54,283 nucleotides of DNA from an uncultured Verrucomicrobiae bacterium. Its GTDB lineage: Bacteria > Verrucomicrobiota > Verrucomicrobiia > JADLBR01 > CALLMV01. Below are positions 29,458 through 39,606 of this stretch, piece after piece. Every line of letters starts with the position of its first letter. The first letter of the stretch is position 1. The notes beneath the pieces are model-generated. The model searched no databases. It was not told the origin of the DNA and saw only the letters and a program-made list of their open reading frames with translations. Where the stretch lies: contig CALLMV010000003.1 in NCBI GenBank assembly GCA_938005615.1, positions 1 through 54,283 of the forward strand. The letters are read 5' to 3'. The position numbers and the translations under genes were made by a program.

Positions 29458-30555
29458 TTGACGATGAATACTCTATCCATACCACCAATCCCCCGGGGCA
29501 AGCCGATAGGTTATGATTCTCAGTACAAGGCGTTGATGGCTGTTGTTGGTGTACTCGTGGCTTTGGGCGGAGTGATTTCTGTTTTTATTGGTCTGGCGGG
29601 GTTTTTGTTAAAGTTGTTGCTGATACTCATCACACAATCAGCCGGGCCGAACTCTACAGTAGCTTCGGCGCTGTCATTGAGCAGTGCTCAGGATCGTTTG
29701 CTCTGGGTCAATGCGATGATGTATGTGCCTGCGGGAATAGGTATCATCGTACTCGGCATTGGAATTGTGCGTTGCCGCAGGTGGGCACGCGTGCTGTTGG
29801 AGTCCTTCGCGGCTTTGATGACATTGCTCGGATTGGTAGGAATGATTGCGTCTTTCTTTATATCGGGGCTCATCTCGGAAGTGATGTTGGGGTTATTTTC
29901 AGCTTCGGCAGCCCCCGGAGTATCATCTTCTCCTAACCTTTATTTTGAAACGGCAAGATTTATGATGATGGGGCTTACTTTAATGAGCGGTTTCTTCTAT
30001 GTGGGCATTCCTGCAGCTTTATGGTGGTTTGCTAGAAGACCAGCTACACGTGCGATTTGTGAGGCTTGGGACAAAGAAGAATCTTGGTTTGAGCGGTGCC
30101 CCAATTTGGCGATTTCCCTGGTGATGGTCAACTTGACTTGTTTGTTTCTGCTGCCTCCCTTTTATGTACTCAAACCAGAATTTGTGGACGGGGCAATCTA
30201 TTACACCGTACTATCTGTCCTTTTCATCGGGTTAGCTCTTGCCGCTTATGGTTTGCTGCGGCTTGAGTTTTGGGGCTGGCTACTGAACTTTATAATTATG
30301 GTTTGTTTGGGTGTAGGTGCTTCTTGGTTTTTGATTGTTTATGGCTCCCGCCCGATTGTGGATTGGTATCTGGAGCTCGTGCTGTCGGGTATTCGCTTGG
30401 AATTTCCCACGCAAGAAGATTTTTACAAAAAAGCGACTCTGTATTTTCATCTAGTCGTGTGGTTGAGTGTTTTTCCTCTACTATTTGCACAAATCTGGGT
30501 TGCTGGACGTTACTGGGGATTAAAAAACACAGCTTCTTCTAGATCAAACATCTGA
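29458..30555 (+). CDS. Multi-pass membrane protein of unknown function
   Basis: No family is recognised. The 365-residue product has a short proline-rich N-terminus (IPPIPRGKPIGYDSQY) and about eight hydrophobic segments, for example ALMAVVGVLVALGGVISVFI (about 26-45) and ALMTLLGLVGMIASFFISGL, with an extra pair at the C-terminus. No catalytic motif is seen. AAGGA (29447-29451) lies six bases before a TTG at 29458 and twelve before an ATG at 29464, so the TTG is slightly favoured. It diverges from purD and is followed by tRNA-Lys. Its coding strand is G/T rich. Confidence 0.75.
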   Translation: MTMNTLSIPPIPRGKPIGYDSQYKALMAVVGVLVALGGVISVFIGLAGFLLKLLLILITQSAGPNSTVASALSLSSAQDRLLWVNAMMYVPAGIGIIVLGIGIVRCRRWARVLLESFAALMTLLGLVGMIASFFISGLISEVMLGLFSASAAPGVSSSPNLYFETARFMMMGLTLMSGFFYVGIPAALWWFARRPATRAICEAWDKEESWFERCPNLAISLVMVNLTCLFLLPPFYVLKPEFVDGAIYYTVLSVLFIGLALAAYGLLRLEFWGWLLNFIIMVCLGVGASWFLIVYGSRPIVDWYLELVLSGIRLEFPTQEDFYKKATLYFHLVVWLSVFPLLFAQIWVAGRYWGLKNTASSRSNI

Positions 30556-30605
30556 TTAGGTGCAAAAACCCGGCCGTCGATTAAACCGAATTTATTTAAA
30601 CTCGC

Positions 30606-30634
30606 TTGTCTGTTAAGAGCGGAAGGATTAATCT
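30606..30634 (+). promoter_or_regulatory. Likely sigma70-type promoter of tRNA-Lys
   Basis: TTGTCT (30606-30611) and TAATCT (30629-30634) are spaced by exactly 17 bases, and transcription would start a few bases before the tRNA 5' end at 30644. Position, spacing and both boxes fit. Confidence 0.5.
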
Positions 30635-30643
30635 CTCAACAAG

Positions 30644-30715
<72 letters not shown>

Positions 30716-30740
30716 AAAACAAAATGAGCTGGACAAATCT

Positions 30741-31124
30741 TTACAGAAGCCCTTCGGCTTCGAGCGTGTCCAGTTTTCGCTCCTCATAGTCGGGGATGAT
30801 CTGAGTAATGCCAATCAGCTCTGTAAGTATGCCGAGGCTGAGACTAGGTTGGTCCCCATTTGGCATCCCAGTCGTTTCGATGCTACGTCGCTGTAGCGTA
30901 GCATAGACCCATGCGAACTGGTCTCCGTTAAGTATGCGAAATTGCATATGTTCGCGTATCATGACCTCGTTGGGATTCTGGATCCGCGTGGTGGCGACTT
31001 GACCAGGGATGACTTGTTCTACGCGTTCGAAATTTTCCATCCATTGGGATACGAATCCGCGCACGTCGTCTGCAGTGATTGGTCTGGCGACGAGGGCCAC
31101 AAATCCCACGGAAAATTCGTTCAT
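30741..31124 (-). CDS. Hypothetical protein, 127 residues
   Basis: Unrecognised. The predicted product is soluble, with no signal peptide or membrane helix. It has a mixed alpha/beta composition (ITADDVRGFVSQWMENFERV at the N-terminal side, then HMQFRILNGDQFAWVYATLQ) and an acidic C-terminus (DYEERKLDTLEAEGLL). The pattern of charged and hydrophobic residues looks like a real protein, and no longer frame competes with it on either strand. No Shine-Dalgarno is seen before the ATG. It is convergent with tRNA-Lys, 25 bases away, and preceded by a gene-free stretch. Confidence 0.6.
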   Translation of the reverse strand: MNEFSVGFVALVARPITADDVRGFVSQWMENFERVEQVIPGQVATTRIQNPNEVMIREHMQFRILNGDQFAWVYATLQRRSIETTGMPNGDQPSLSLGILTELIGITQIIPDYEERKLDTLEAEGLL

Positions 31125-31519
31125 GGTGGGAGGATAACTTCGCAGCGCAAAAAAACAAGAGAAGCGGCTTTTTTGTAGGGCCGTACACTGTTATTGCACG
31201 GGTTGGGTCTTTTTGGGTTGGGTGATATCGTTTCTGGAAAATGGTGGGAATTCGGCAGGACGTTGCCCGCTTGGCCACATCGCGCGATCTCAAAGCAATG
31301 GCTGGATAGATAATGGGGAATCTGCCGTATTGGCTACTAAGAAGTCGTCTTGGTATAAGGCAAAGCAGATGGGAAATATTAAGGGCGGGCGTCTGCATTT
31401 CGGAAGCTGACTTTCACTTCGCAAACTTTCTCGGAGCGGATAAAAAGAAAACAGTGAACCTACCCCTTTGGCGCGCAACAGATGCTGGTAAATTCTTTTT
31501 TCCTGAGTTTGCGTAAAAA
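31125..31519. other. Gene-free stretch with two overlapping short frames
   Basis: No supported gene lies in these 395 bases. On the + strand a 65-codon frame (31213-31410, TTG start) and a 67-codon frame (31313-31516) overlap in different phases. Read one after the other they could be a frameshifted remnant, but neither half matches a family I know. The promoter of the 127-residue gene must lie near 31130-31180. Confidence 0.4.
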
Positions 31520-32302
31520 TCAACTTTTATCTGCCTGCCCGGGTGAGCTGTGATGCGCAGCAGAAGAAGTGATTTTTTCAGGGGCTTTGTCCGAGGGAAT
31601 GTTGGGGCAACTATCTATCCAGCGACCCTGCGGGGCAAGCCAGTGTACGGCATTGCGCAAGATGGTTTGCACCTCCCGTTGGTGGTATGTGGGATAGGTC
31701 TCATGGCCCGGGCGGAAGTAGAAGATTTTTCCGTTGCCGCGTCTATAACAACACCCGGAGCGGAAGACTTCCCCGCCCTCAAACCAGGAGATCAAAAGCG
31801 TCTCCTCGGGTTCAGGAATTGCAAACGGCTCTCCGTACATTTCTTCGTGAGGAATTTCAAAATATGGCCCCAGACCGCGGACGATGGGATGGCCGGGGTT
31901 GCAGACCCAGAGGCGCTCTTTTTCGCCGGCTTCGCGCCACGTCAAAGAACAGGTCGTTCCCATCAGTCGTTTAAAAATTTTGGAGTAGTGAGCGGAGTGA
32001 AGCACCAGCAGGCCCATGCCTTCGAGTACACGTTTGTGAACGCGGTCCACGACGGCATCCTCCACTTGGCTGTGGGCGCAGTGACCCCACCAAGTAAGCA
32101 CGTCAGTATCTTCGAGCACTTCGTGGCTGAGGCCGTGCTGAGGTTCTTGCAGTGTGGCGGTGCGCACATTGAGCGTTTCGTCTTGCCGCAGCGCCGAAGC
32201 GATGCATTCGTGCATGCCAAGAGGATAAATAGCACGCACGGCTGGGATTTTTTGCTCGTGAACGTTTTCGCCCCAGACGGTGACTTTGAGTTTAGTGGTC
32301 AT
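31520..32302 (-). CDS. ThuA-like domain protein (trehalose utilisation family)
   Basis: The 260-residue protein belongs to the ThuA-like group, which has a class I glutamine-amidotransferase-like fold without the usual catalytic triad. Family blocks seen are [11 protein letters not shown] (about 7-17), [11 protein letters not shown] (about 65-75), [19 protein letters not shown] and [20 protein letters not shown]. ThuA of rhizobia is tied to trehalose/disaccharide use and 3-keto sugars, and such proteins are common in Verrucomicrobiota and Planctomycetes sugar metabolism. The ATG at 32302 is chosen because the upstream open frame (to 32533) does not align. No sugar-pathway neighbour is seen; miaB ends 267 bases upstream on the same strand. 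Confidence 0.85.
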   Translation of the reverse strand: MTTKLKVTVWGENVHEQKIPAVRAIYPLGMHECIASALRQDETLNVRTATLQEPQHGLSHEVLEDTDVLTWWGHCAHSQVEDAVVDRVHKRVLEGMGLLVLHSAHYSKIFKRLMGTTCSLTWREAGEKERLWVCNPGHPIVRGLGPYFEIPHEEMYGEPFAIPEPEETLLISWFEGGEVFRSGCCYRRGNGKIFYFRPGHETYPTYHQREVQTILRNAVHWLAPQGRWIDSCPNIPSDKAPEKITSSAAHHSSPGQADKS

Positions 32303-32569
32303 AGTCGGGGTGTAAAAGTATCGTGTTGCAACGCAAGCGCAATTGTGGCGAAGACTTCTGAACGCGGTGCACAAATCAGTAACCCTTGGGTGGTTTCTGG
32401 CTAACCACAATCGTCCAGCGTTTAAAATTTTTTTTTGATGCAGAAATCGTATACTGGGTGTTAGGTCACGCCGTATAGCGCTTGTAGATGTTGAGCACAT
32501 CAGGCCCGCAACCAGGTTTGCACAAATTATCACGTGTGAGGTGTAGCGTGAGCAGACTTCGAGCTAGAG

Positions 32570-33925
32570 TTAATCAAAAATAGCTGGATCGCCGTAGAGA
32601 GTAAATCCGCTGCTATGCTGGATTCGCACATCAAGCAATTTGCCACGGTGACGCTCACCACCAGGGAAAACGACGATTTTGTTTTGGCGCGTGCGGCCCA
32701 TGTAACGTTCTTCCGTAGTCTTGCTAGGACCTTCAACAAGGATTTGCACAGTACGGCCAAGAAGTTGCTGATTTTTGGCATGGGCGATTCGGTTGACCTC
32801 AGCCAGCAACACTTGGTTACGGTGCTCTTTTTCTTCGTCACTAAGCTGACCTTGCATGCCCGCAGCGGGTGTATCCTTGCGTTCAGAATAACGGAACACA
32901 AAGCAATTATCAAAAGCAACCTCGCGAACGAGCTGTACCGTGTCCTGGAATTCAGCATCCGTCTCAGTGGGGAAACCCACGATGATATCAGTAGTGAGGG
33001 CAATATCAGGTCGTGCAGCACGGAGGCGCTCTACTTTTTTCAGGTATAGCTCACGCGTGTAACTCCGATGCATTGCGCGTAGAATACGGTTATTTCCACT
33101 CTGCAGAGGTAGGTGCATGTGCTCACAAAGTTTGGAGAGCTCTGTGTACGCACCGATCAGATCGTCCTTGAGGCCGGCAGGATGCGGCGAAGTAAAACGA
33201 ATCCGTTCCAAACCATCCACTTTTTCCAGCTCGTAGAGAAGCTGCACGAAGGGAGATTTACCATTCACTACTGGAAATTCGTGGCGTCCGTAAAGGTTCA
33301 CAATTTGCCCCAACAGGGTGACTTCGCGCGTGCCTCGCTCCACGAGGCCGCGTACTTCGCTGAGAATATCGGAAATTGTACGCGAGCGTTCACGGCCTCG
33401 GGTGTAGGGCACTATGCAATAGGTGCAAAACATATCGCAGCCCTGCATGATGGAGACGTATGCCGTGGCGGGTGCCGGGCCGCTGTTCAGATGGTCGCGG
33501 ATGGTGGATTGCGAGCCAGTCTCCTCGGCGGTGTCTACCACAGGTGCAGCGGCAGCGGCGGATGTGAATTGCGCGCGGAGATCTTCGACGTAGTCCGCCA
33601 CGCGGTGATATTTTTGCGTGCCCACGACAAGGTCCACATCAGGCAAGCGTTCAAGCAGTTCCGCGCCTCGGCTCTGAGCCATACATCCCAAGAAGCCAAG
33701 GATGAGGTCAGGGCGGTCACGTTTGAGGTTTCTCATCATCCCCATTTTGCCCAGGGCTTTTTGCTCGGCCTGGTCACGCACGGAGCAGGTGTTGATGAGG
33801 ATGACGTCTGCCTGGCGCTCGTCACTGGTGAGCGTATAACCGCGGGCAGTCAAATCCTGGGCGACTTGCTCAGAGTCGCGCTCGTTCATCTGGCAGCCGT
33901 AGGTCTTGATGTAAACGCGGGGCAT
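32570..33925 (-). CDS. miaB: tRNA-2-methylthio-N6-dimethylallyladenosine synthase MiaB
   Basis: This radical-SAM methylthiotransferase modifies A37 of tRNAs that read UNN codons. The 451 residues show three parts. The N-terminal UPF0004 domain holds the auxiliary-cluster cysteines Cys11 (KTYGCQMNERDSE), Cys47 (NTCSVRDQAEQKALGK) and Cys81 (GCMAQSRG). The radical-SAM core has CDMFCTYC (Cys163, Cys167, Cys170), and a TRAM domain follows at the C-terminus (about 385-445). The NERDSE and CSVRDQA sequences favour MiaB over RimO. It follows clpC by 37 bases on the same strand. Confidence 0.96.
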   Translation of the reverse strand: MPRVYIKTYGCQMNERDSEQVAQDLTARGYTLTSDERQADVILINTCSVRDQAEQKALGKMGMMRNLKRDRPDLILGFLGCMAQSRGAELLERLPDVDLVVGTQKYHRVADYVEDLRAQFTSAAAAAPVVDTAEETGSQSTIRDHLNSGPAPATAYVSIMQGCDMFCTYCIVPYTRGRERSRTISDILSEVRGLVERGTREVTLLGQIVNLYGRHEFPVVNGKSPFVQLLYELEKVDGLERIRFTSPHPAGLKDDLIGAYTELSKLCEHMHLPLQSGNNRILRAMHRSYTRELYLKKVERLRAARPDIALTTDIIVGFPTETDAEFQDTVQLVREVAFDNCFVFRYSERKDTPAAGMQGQLSDEEKEHRNQVLLAEVNRIAHAKNQQLLGRTVQILVEGPSKTTEERYMGRTRQNKIVVFPGGERHRGKLLDVRIQHSSGFTLYGDPAIFD

Positions 33926-33962
33926 TATCCTTACGGTAAGGTTCTTTTGAGAAGCAGCAGAA

Positions 33963-36494
33963 TTATTTCTGTTCGGGCTTTGTGGCGGCTTCTTCGGACA
34001 CGCCTTCGATGTCTACGGGTGGTGGCGTATCTATGGTGAAACTGGGTTTGCCATCACTCATGTCGACTTTGACGATGCTGGTGGGTTTGATTTTTTCTTC
34101 CAGGAACATTTCTGCCAACGGATCTTCAAGCCAGCGTTCGACGGCACGGCGCAGAGGGCGCGCGCCGTAGGCGGGATCATAGCCTTTTTCGATAAGGAAT
34201 TCCATTGTGGCGTCTGAGAGGTCCATGATGATCTCGCGGTAGCGGAGGCGCTGGATGAGTTTGTCAACCTCGATCCGGACGATGTGTTTGAGATCATCTT
34301 TAGTAAGGGAGTGGAAGACGATGAGGTCGTCAAGGCGGTTGAGGAATTCTGGTTTGAAGACGCGTTTGGCTTGGTCGATAATACGTTCGCGCATCAGTTC
34401 GTAGGAGTCGTGTGTTTGGGCCACTCCGAAGCCCATGACGTTGGATTTTTTGATGAGTTCGGCACCGACGTTGGAGGTCAGGATGATGAGGGTGTTGCGA
34501 AAGTCCACTTTGCGGCCGAGGCTGTCCGTGAGTTGGCCGTCTTCGAGAATCTGAAGCAGGATGTTCCAGACGTCGGGGTGGGCTTTTTCAATCTCATCGA
34601 ATAGGACAACGGAGTAGGGTTTACGGCGAACGCGCTCGGTGAGTTGGCCGCCTTCTTCGTGGCCAACATAACCTGGAGGTGAGCCTATCAAGCGGGAAAC
34701 GTTGAACTTTTCGGCGTATTCGGACATGTCGATCTGGATGAGGGCGTCAGCGCGGCCAAACATGTATTCAGCCATGGTTTTGGCGAGGAGGGTTTTGCCT
34801 ACGCCAGTTGGGCCGAGGAAGGCAAATGAGCCGATGGGACGTTTGGGGTCTCGCAGGTCGGCACGAGAACGGCGCAAGGCGCGGCAGATGGCATCCACGG
34901 CTTCGTCTTGGCCGACGACGCGCGCTTTCATTTCTTCGCCCATGCGTAAGAGGCGTTGGCTTTCTTCCATGGACATGCGTTGCAAGGGGATGCCTGTCCA
35001 TTTGGAGACGACTTGGTAGATTTGCTCTTCATCCACGGTGACGGTGTCTTCTTCACCACGGGCTTTCCATTCGGCGAGTTTGGCTTCGTATTCTTCGCGG
35101 AGGGCTTTTTCTTGGTCTCTTAGGGATGCGGCTTGCTCGAAATGGGAAGAACGAATGGCTTCTTCTTTTTCAGCTCGGAGGCGTTCGATTTCGCGTTCCA
35201 TTTGTTTGAAGGACGACGGGCGTATAGAGGCGGCGATGCGGGCGCGGGCGCCTGCTTCGTCCATCACGTCTATTGCTTTGTCGGGAAGTTGGCGATCTGT
35301 GAGGTAGCGATCAGAGAGTTTGACGGCGGCGACAAGGCTTTCGTCGGTAAACTTTGCTTTGTGATGGGCTTCGTATTTTCCGCGCAGGCCTTTGAGGATG
35401 AGGATTGCTTCTTCGACACTGGGGGCTTCGACTTTTACGGATTGGAAGCGGCGTTCGAGGGCAGCGTCTTTTTCGATGAATTTGCGGTATTCGGCCAGTG
35501 TGGTTGCACCGACACATTGTAGTTCACCACGAGAAAGGGCGGGTTTGATGATGTTGGAAGCATCCATAGCTCCTTCGGCTGAGCCTGCACCGACGATGGT
35601 GTGAAGCTCGTCAATAAAGAGGATGATGTTTTTTGCACGCCGTATTTCCTCCATAACGGCTTTGATGCGTTCTTCAAACTGACCTCGATATTTAGTGCCG
35701 GCGACCATAAGGGCGAGATCCAGAGTAATGACGCGACGATCGCGGAGTAGCTCAGGGACGTTACCGGCAACGATTTCCTGGGCAAGGCCTTCCACGATGG
35801 CAGTTTTGCCAACACCTGCTTCGCCGATCAGGACGGGGTTGTTCTTTGTGCGGCGGCAGAGAATTTGGATGACGCGTTCAATTTCGTTGGTGCGTCCGAT
35901 GACGGGATCGAGTTCTCCTTTGCGGGCGAGTTCTGTAAGGTCGCGACCGAAGGCTTTTAGTGCTGGTGTTTTTTCGTTGCGTTTATCTCCACTAGCTGTG
36001 CCTGCGGGGATAGAACTGGCTGTTTCGGGGTCCTCAGCAGAGACGCCTTCTCCAGCAAAGCTGGGGTCGAGTTCTTTGAGGACTTCCTGACGGCAGCGTT
36101 CCACGTCAACATCTAAAGATTTGAGCACTCGAGAGGCGACACCTTCGCCCTCACGGAGTAGTCCCAAGAGAAGGTGCTCGGTACCGACGTAGCTATGGTT
36201 AAGCGCTTTTGCTTCTTTGCTGGCGAGGGCGAGCACCTTTTTCACACGTGGTGTGTAGGGTACGTTTCCAGTGATTTTTTGTTCTGAGCCTGTGCCAACT
36301 TCTTTTTCAACTTCGAGGCGGACAGATTCCAGGTCGAGGCCAAGTTTTTGTAAGACGCTGACGGCAACACCTTGGCCGAGCTTGATGAGACCAAGCAGGA
36401 GGTGTTCTGTACCGACGTAATTGTGGCCGAAGCGTTCGGCTTCTTTGCGAGCAAGGGCAAGAACCTGTTGGGCGCGAGGTGTAAAGTTATTCAT
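33963..36494 (-). CDS. clpC: ATP-dependent Clp protease ATP-binding subunit ClpC
   Basis: ClpC is a Hsp100 unfoldase that delivers proteins to ClpP. The 843 residues contain a double Clp-N repeat (1-145), AAA1 with Walker A GEAGVGKT (Lys230) and Walker B FIDELH (295-296), a UVR-like coiled middle domain ([20 protein letters not shown], about 451-470), and AAA2 with GPTGVGKT (Lys567). The short middle domain distinguishes ClpC from ClpB. In Gram-positives, substrates marked with arginine phosphate by McsB dock on the Clp-N domain; mcsB lies immediately upstream here (21 bases), so the same pathway is likely. No ctsR repressor gene accompanies them. Confidence 0.96.
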   Translation of the reverse strand: MNNFTPRAQQVLALARKEAERFGHNYVGTEHLLLGLIKLGQGVAVSVLQKLGLDLESVRLEVEKEVGTGSEQKITGNVPYTPRVKKVLALASKEAKALNHSYVGTEHLLLGLLREGEGVASRVLKSLDVDVERCRQEVLKELDPSFAGEGVSAEDPETASSIPAGTASGDKRNEKTPALKAFGRDLTELARKGELDPVIGRTNEIERVIQILCRRTKNNPVLIGEAGVGKTAIVEGLAQEIVAGNVPELLRDRRVITLDLALMVAGTKYRGQFEERIKAVMEEIRRAKNIILFIDELHTIVGAGSAEGAMDASNIIKPALSRGELQCVGATTLAEYRKFIEKDAALERRFQSVKVEAPSVEEAILILKGLRGKYEAHHKAKFTDESLVAAVKLSDRYLTDRQLPDKAIDVMDEAGARARIAASIRPSSFKQMEREIERLRAEKEEAIRSSHFEQAASLRDQEKALREEYEAKLAEWKARGEEDTVTVDEEQIYQVVSKWTGIPLQRMSMEESQRLLRMGEEMKARVVGQDEAVDAICRALRRSRADLRDPKRPIGSFAFLGPTGVGKTLLAKTMAEYMFGRADALIQIDMSEYAEKFNVSRLIGSPPGYVGHEEGGQLTERVRRKPYSVVLFDEIEKAHPDVWNILLQILEDGQLTDSLGRKVDFRNTLIILTSNVGAELIKKSNVMGFGVAQTHDSYELMRERIIDQAKRVFKPEFLNRLDDLIVFHSLTKDDLKHIVRIEVDKLIQRLRYREIIMDLSDATMEFLIEKGYDPAYGARPLRRAVERWLEDPLAEMFLEEKIKPTSIVKVDMSDGKPSFTIDTPPPVDIEGVSEEAATKPEQK

Positions 36495-36515
36495 GATTGT
36501 TGTGTTGAGTTTGTC

Positions 36516-37628
36516 TTAATTTGGTTCCTGTTCAAGTGGAGATGGTTTAAGAATTTTTTTGGAATCAGGTTTTTTAACGCCGGTGAGTTTTTTCCGCATA
36601 ATATCGGCACGTAGAGCATCACGCTCTTCTGTAGTGAGCTTGTTCCGTGTGCCAACTTGGAGGTGAGCCGGCTGGATAGCAATCATGAGTTCATCTACCG
36701 TGAGGCGAAGACTGTGGGGCATGATGCCCAGATCAACGCCCATGCGCAGGATAGAGAGGAGGTTAAGAGCTTCCTTGGAAGTAAGGGAGTGGGCGTTTGT
36801 AAGTATGCCGTAAGCGCGACCAACTTGATCGGCAAGCATTCGCGGTTTTTTCTCCAGCAGGGTGGCGCGAGCGTTTTGTTCATGTGTCACGAGCTGCTGG
36901 ATCACCTTGGAAAGCCGATCTACAATTTCCTCTTCGACTTCACCGAGGGTGGTTTGATTGGAGATTTGAAAGAGGTTGCCGAGGGCCTCGGTGCCTTCAC
37001 CATAAAGACCCCGGACGGCAAGGCTGAGCTTGCCCACAGCTTGAACGACCTGGTTGATTTGTTCGTCCAAGACCAGAGCTGGCAGGTGAAGCATAGCAGA
37101 GGCGCGCATCCCAGTGCCCACATTGGTGGGGCAAGCAGTCAGGTAGCCAAGCTTATCATGGAAGGCATAGGGGACGTTTTTTTCGATTTCTGAGTCGAGC
37201 TGATCAATCGCTTGCCATGCCTCTTTGAGACGAAGGCCAGGTTTGAAGGATTGCATTCGCAGGTGATCCTCTTCGTTGATCATGATGCTGATGCTGCGGT
37301 CCTTGTTGATGACGACTGCACTGCCAGCGCTTTTGGCTGCGTGTTCGCGACTGATCATGTGTTGTTCAACAAGGATCTGTTTATCAAGCTGTGTAAAGGC
37401 ATCCATGGATTCAGAAACGGCCCAGGAGGTCATCGCTCCGGACTTCTCGACCACGGGCTTGAGCATTTGGATCAACTCCATACGCTCGACTTTCTTGGCC
37501 CACGTGGGGAAGGCGTAGCCGCGAATATTGCGTGCTAAGCGAACGCGAGAGCTGATCACGATACTCGTCTCTTCGCTTCCGTCAGTAAGCCAATCTGCTG
37601 ATGTTTCTATAAGTGAGGAAAGCTTCAC
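36516..37628 (-). CDS. mcsB: Protein arginine kinase McsB
   Basis: McsB phosphorylates arginines on damaged proteins, marking them for ClpCP. The 370-residue protein is a guanido-kinase relative: phosphate-binding SSRVRLARNIRGYAF (27-40), NEEDHLR (119-124), the catalytic-loop CPTNVGTGMRASAMLHLPAL (from Cys166) and a C-terminal RDALR (336-340) like the RD-x-x-R site that binds arginine phosphate. The start is a GTG at 37628. It stands 21 bases before clpC. Its usual activator McsA is encoded about 7 kb away beside ilvE instead of next to it. Confidence 0.94.
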   Translation of the reverse strand: MKLSSLIETSADWLTDGSEETSIVISSRVRLARNIRGYAFPTWAKKVERMELIQMLKPVVEKSGAMTSWAVSESMDAFTQLDKQILVEQHMISREHAAKSAGSAVVINKDRSISIMINEEDHLRMQSFKPGLRLKEAWQAIDQLDSEIEKNVPYAFHDKLGYLTACPTNVGTGMRASAMLHLPALVLDEQINQVVQAVGKLSLAVRGLYGEGTEALGNLFQISNQTTLGEVEEEIVDRLSKVIQQLVTHEQNARATLLEKKPRMLADQVGRAYGILTNAHSLTSKEALNLLSILRMGVDLGIMPHSLRLTVDELMIAIQPAHLQVGTRNKLTTEERDALRADIMRKKLTGVKKPDSKKILKPSPLEQEPN

Positions 37629-37703
37629 TACAAAATTATATCGGTGTTGAAGACAATCGCAAGCAGCAGCGGCGGGGAATAATTACTTAAGCTTTTCGAA
37701 ACA

Positions 37704-38438
37704 TTAAATTTTTCCGAAACGTCTGTTCCGTTTTGAATAGTCTTCGAGAGCGGCAAGAAACTGAGGTTTGCGGAAATCTGGCCAAAGCACCGGGGTGATG
37801 TGGATTTCGGTGTAAGCCATTTGCCAGAGAAGGAAGTTACTGAGGCGCATCTCGCCGCTTGTGCGAATGAGCAGATCGGGGTCGGGATAGTAACGGGTGT
37901 AGAGGTTTTGGGAAATAACTTTCTCATCCACTTGGGCTGGATCAAGGTGACCGAGACTGATTTCGCGTAAAATGGAGCGAACTGCTTCGGTGATTTCGAC
38001 GCGGCCGCTGTAGCTCAATGCAAGGATGAGATTCAGACCGGTGTTGTTGCGAAGGGCTTCAATGCTTTTGTGAAGCTGTTCTTGGACACTGCCTGGCAGA
38101 TCGGTTAGGCGCCCGATTGCATGAAGCCGCACGTTGTTTTTCATTAACTCAGGAACCTCATCGCGGAGAAATTGCTCAAGCAGGCGCATGAGGACTTTGA
38201 CTTCATTTTTGGGACGGTTCCAATTCTCCACACTGAACGCGTAGAGGGTCAGATATTCTACACCACATTCACCTGCAGTGCGCACAATTTCGCGTACGGA
38301 TTCCACACCCCGGCGATGCCCATCGACTCGGTTGAGGCCTCTTTCCCGTGCCCATCGGCCATTACCATCCATGATGACAGCAACGTGTCTGGGTATTTTT
38401 CGTACTGTTGCTGGCAAGACTGTAGCATTTTGTGGCAT
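37704..38438 (-). CDS. uppS: Isoprenyl transferase (undecaprenyl diphosphate synthase type)
   Basis: It condenses isopentenyl diphosphate units into the long-chain lipid carrier for cell-wall and O-antigen synthesis. The 244-residue cis-prenyltransferase has VIMDGNGRWARERG with the catalytic Asp24, HRRGVESVREIVR, the LYAFSVENWNRP motif and the C-terminal DLLIRTSGEMRLSNFLLWQ. Length is normal. No cdsA or dxr follows, as is common elsewhere. mcsB begins 75 bases downstream on the same strand. Confidence 0.95.
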   Translation of the reverse strand: MPQNATVLPATVRKIPRHVAVIMDGNGRWARERGLNRVDGHRRGVESVREIVRTAGECGVEYLTLYAFSVENWNRPKNEVKVLMRLLEQFLRDEVPELMKNNVRLHAIGRLTDLPGSVQEQLHKSIEALRNNTGLNLILALSYSGRVEITEAVRSILREISLGHLDPAQVDEKVISQNLYTRYYPDPDLLIRTSGEMRLSNFLLWQMAYTEIHITPVLWPDFRKPQFLAALEDYSKRNRRFGKI

Positions 38439-38497
38439 AATTTTAATTGGCCCTGCGTGATCTACTCGATGTTGTGCCGTTAAGAAGAACTCTGGTT

Positions 38498-39550
38498 TTA
38501 CAGTATCTCAAACCGGTATTCGGTACGTTGGTAGTATTTCTGCCCAGGTTTGAGGAGGATGTCTTCAACATCAGGACAGTTCACTCCGTCAGGGTAGCCT
38601 TGGCATTCGAGGCAAACTCCCTCAAAGGGCTGGTAAAACCGGCCTGAGCGTGAGCGGAAAGCTTTGTCTGCTAAAAAACGGCCTGTGTAAAATTGTAAGT
38701 TTTTTTCTGTAGTAAACACACACATCCGCAGGTCCTCTGAGGGCGATACAAGTGTCGCGACATGTCGCGGAATTTGGGTTTTAGGAGCCGAAAAGTAGTA
38801 GTTATCGCCGTGCGCCCTGTGAAGCGCTGGAAGGATCTGCGCGATCGGGCGAGGCTTGCGCAGGTCTGCAGGGCTCCCTTCGACTGGTGTAATGCGGCCT
38901 GTTAGAGTCATTTCAAAATCGGCAGGAATGTAGTGGTCGGCTAGGATCTGAAGTTTGTGGTCGAGGATATGACCTGAATCTTCTCCGGCGAGGTTGAAGT
39001 AAGCGTGATTAGTCAGGCTCAAAGGGGTCGTTTTATCAGTTGTCGCCTCATACTCTATGGCGAGAGTCAATGGTTTGAGGAGGGTGTAAGTCACTAGAAT
39101 GTTAACAGTGCCCGGGTAGTTGCAGGCGCCATGGGGGCTGGTGTGCGTCAGTCGAAGCACTGGTGTGCCATCAGTAGACTCCGAAGCCTCAAGAACTTGC
39201 CAGAGTTGTTTGTGGAGTGCGTTTATGCCGCCGTGCAAGTGGTTAGGCGGGTCGTTAATTTCCAGTGAAAACTTCTCGTTGTTGATTGTAAATTTTCCAG
39301 AGCTTATTCTCCCTGCTACTCGCCCTGTGATACAGCCAAAATAAGGGTGCCCCGAGATATAATCTTCTAAGCTGCTCATGCCTAATGTGACCTCACGCTT
39401 ACCTGTGTGAGTTTTTAGCAAAATCGACTGGATGATGCCTCCCAGCTCAAGAATTGTGACTGACAGTGATTGTTCCAATTCCAAGGTATAAGAGGAGATT
39501 GCTGCCCCGCTAGGATGTGTTCCGAAGATTTTTTTACTTATCACAGACAA
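38498..39550 (-). CDS. galM: Aldose 1-epimerase (mutarotase)
   Basis: It interconverts alpha and beta anomers of hexoses. The 350-residue beta-sandwich protein has GRVAGRISSGKF, NHLHGG (substrate His/Asn region), NHAYFNLAGEDSGHIL with the catalytic His, and CLECQGYPDGVN with the catalytic-base Glu region near the C-terminus. No signal peptide is seen, so it is cytoplasmic. Genes on both sides (hflX, uppS) are unrelated to sugar use. A second, divergent mutarotase-like gene is at 49-50 kb. Confidence 0.93.
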   Translation of the reverse strand: MSVISKKIFGTHPSGAAISSYTLELEQSLSVTILELGGIIQSILLKTHTGKREVTLGMSSLEDYISGHPYFGCITGRVAGRISSGKFTINNEKFSLEINDPPNHLHGGINALHKQLWQVLEASESTDGTPVLRLTHTSPHGACNYPGTVNILVTYTLLKPLTLAIEYEATTDKTTPLSLTNHAYFNLAGEDSGHILDHKLQILADHYIPADFEMTLTGRITPVEGSPADLRKPRPIAQILPALHRAHGDNYYFSAPKTQIPRHVATLVSPSEDLRMCVFTTEKNLQFYTGRFLADKAFRSRSGRFYQPFEGVCLECQGYPDGVNCPDVEDILLKPGQKYYQRTEYRFEIL

Positions 39551-39606
39551 ACTTTGACGATTAAGAAATATTTTGCCAGTAGGATTCTACTACCAGCGTG
39601 TGAAGC

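Noticed and set aside
31550-32404. 284-codon + strand frame opposite the ThuA-like gene
   Set aside because: Shadow of a recognised family on the other strand.
33113-34039. 308-codon + strand frame across miaB and the end of clpC
   Set aside because: It is antisense to two well-identified genes and spans their junction.
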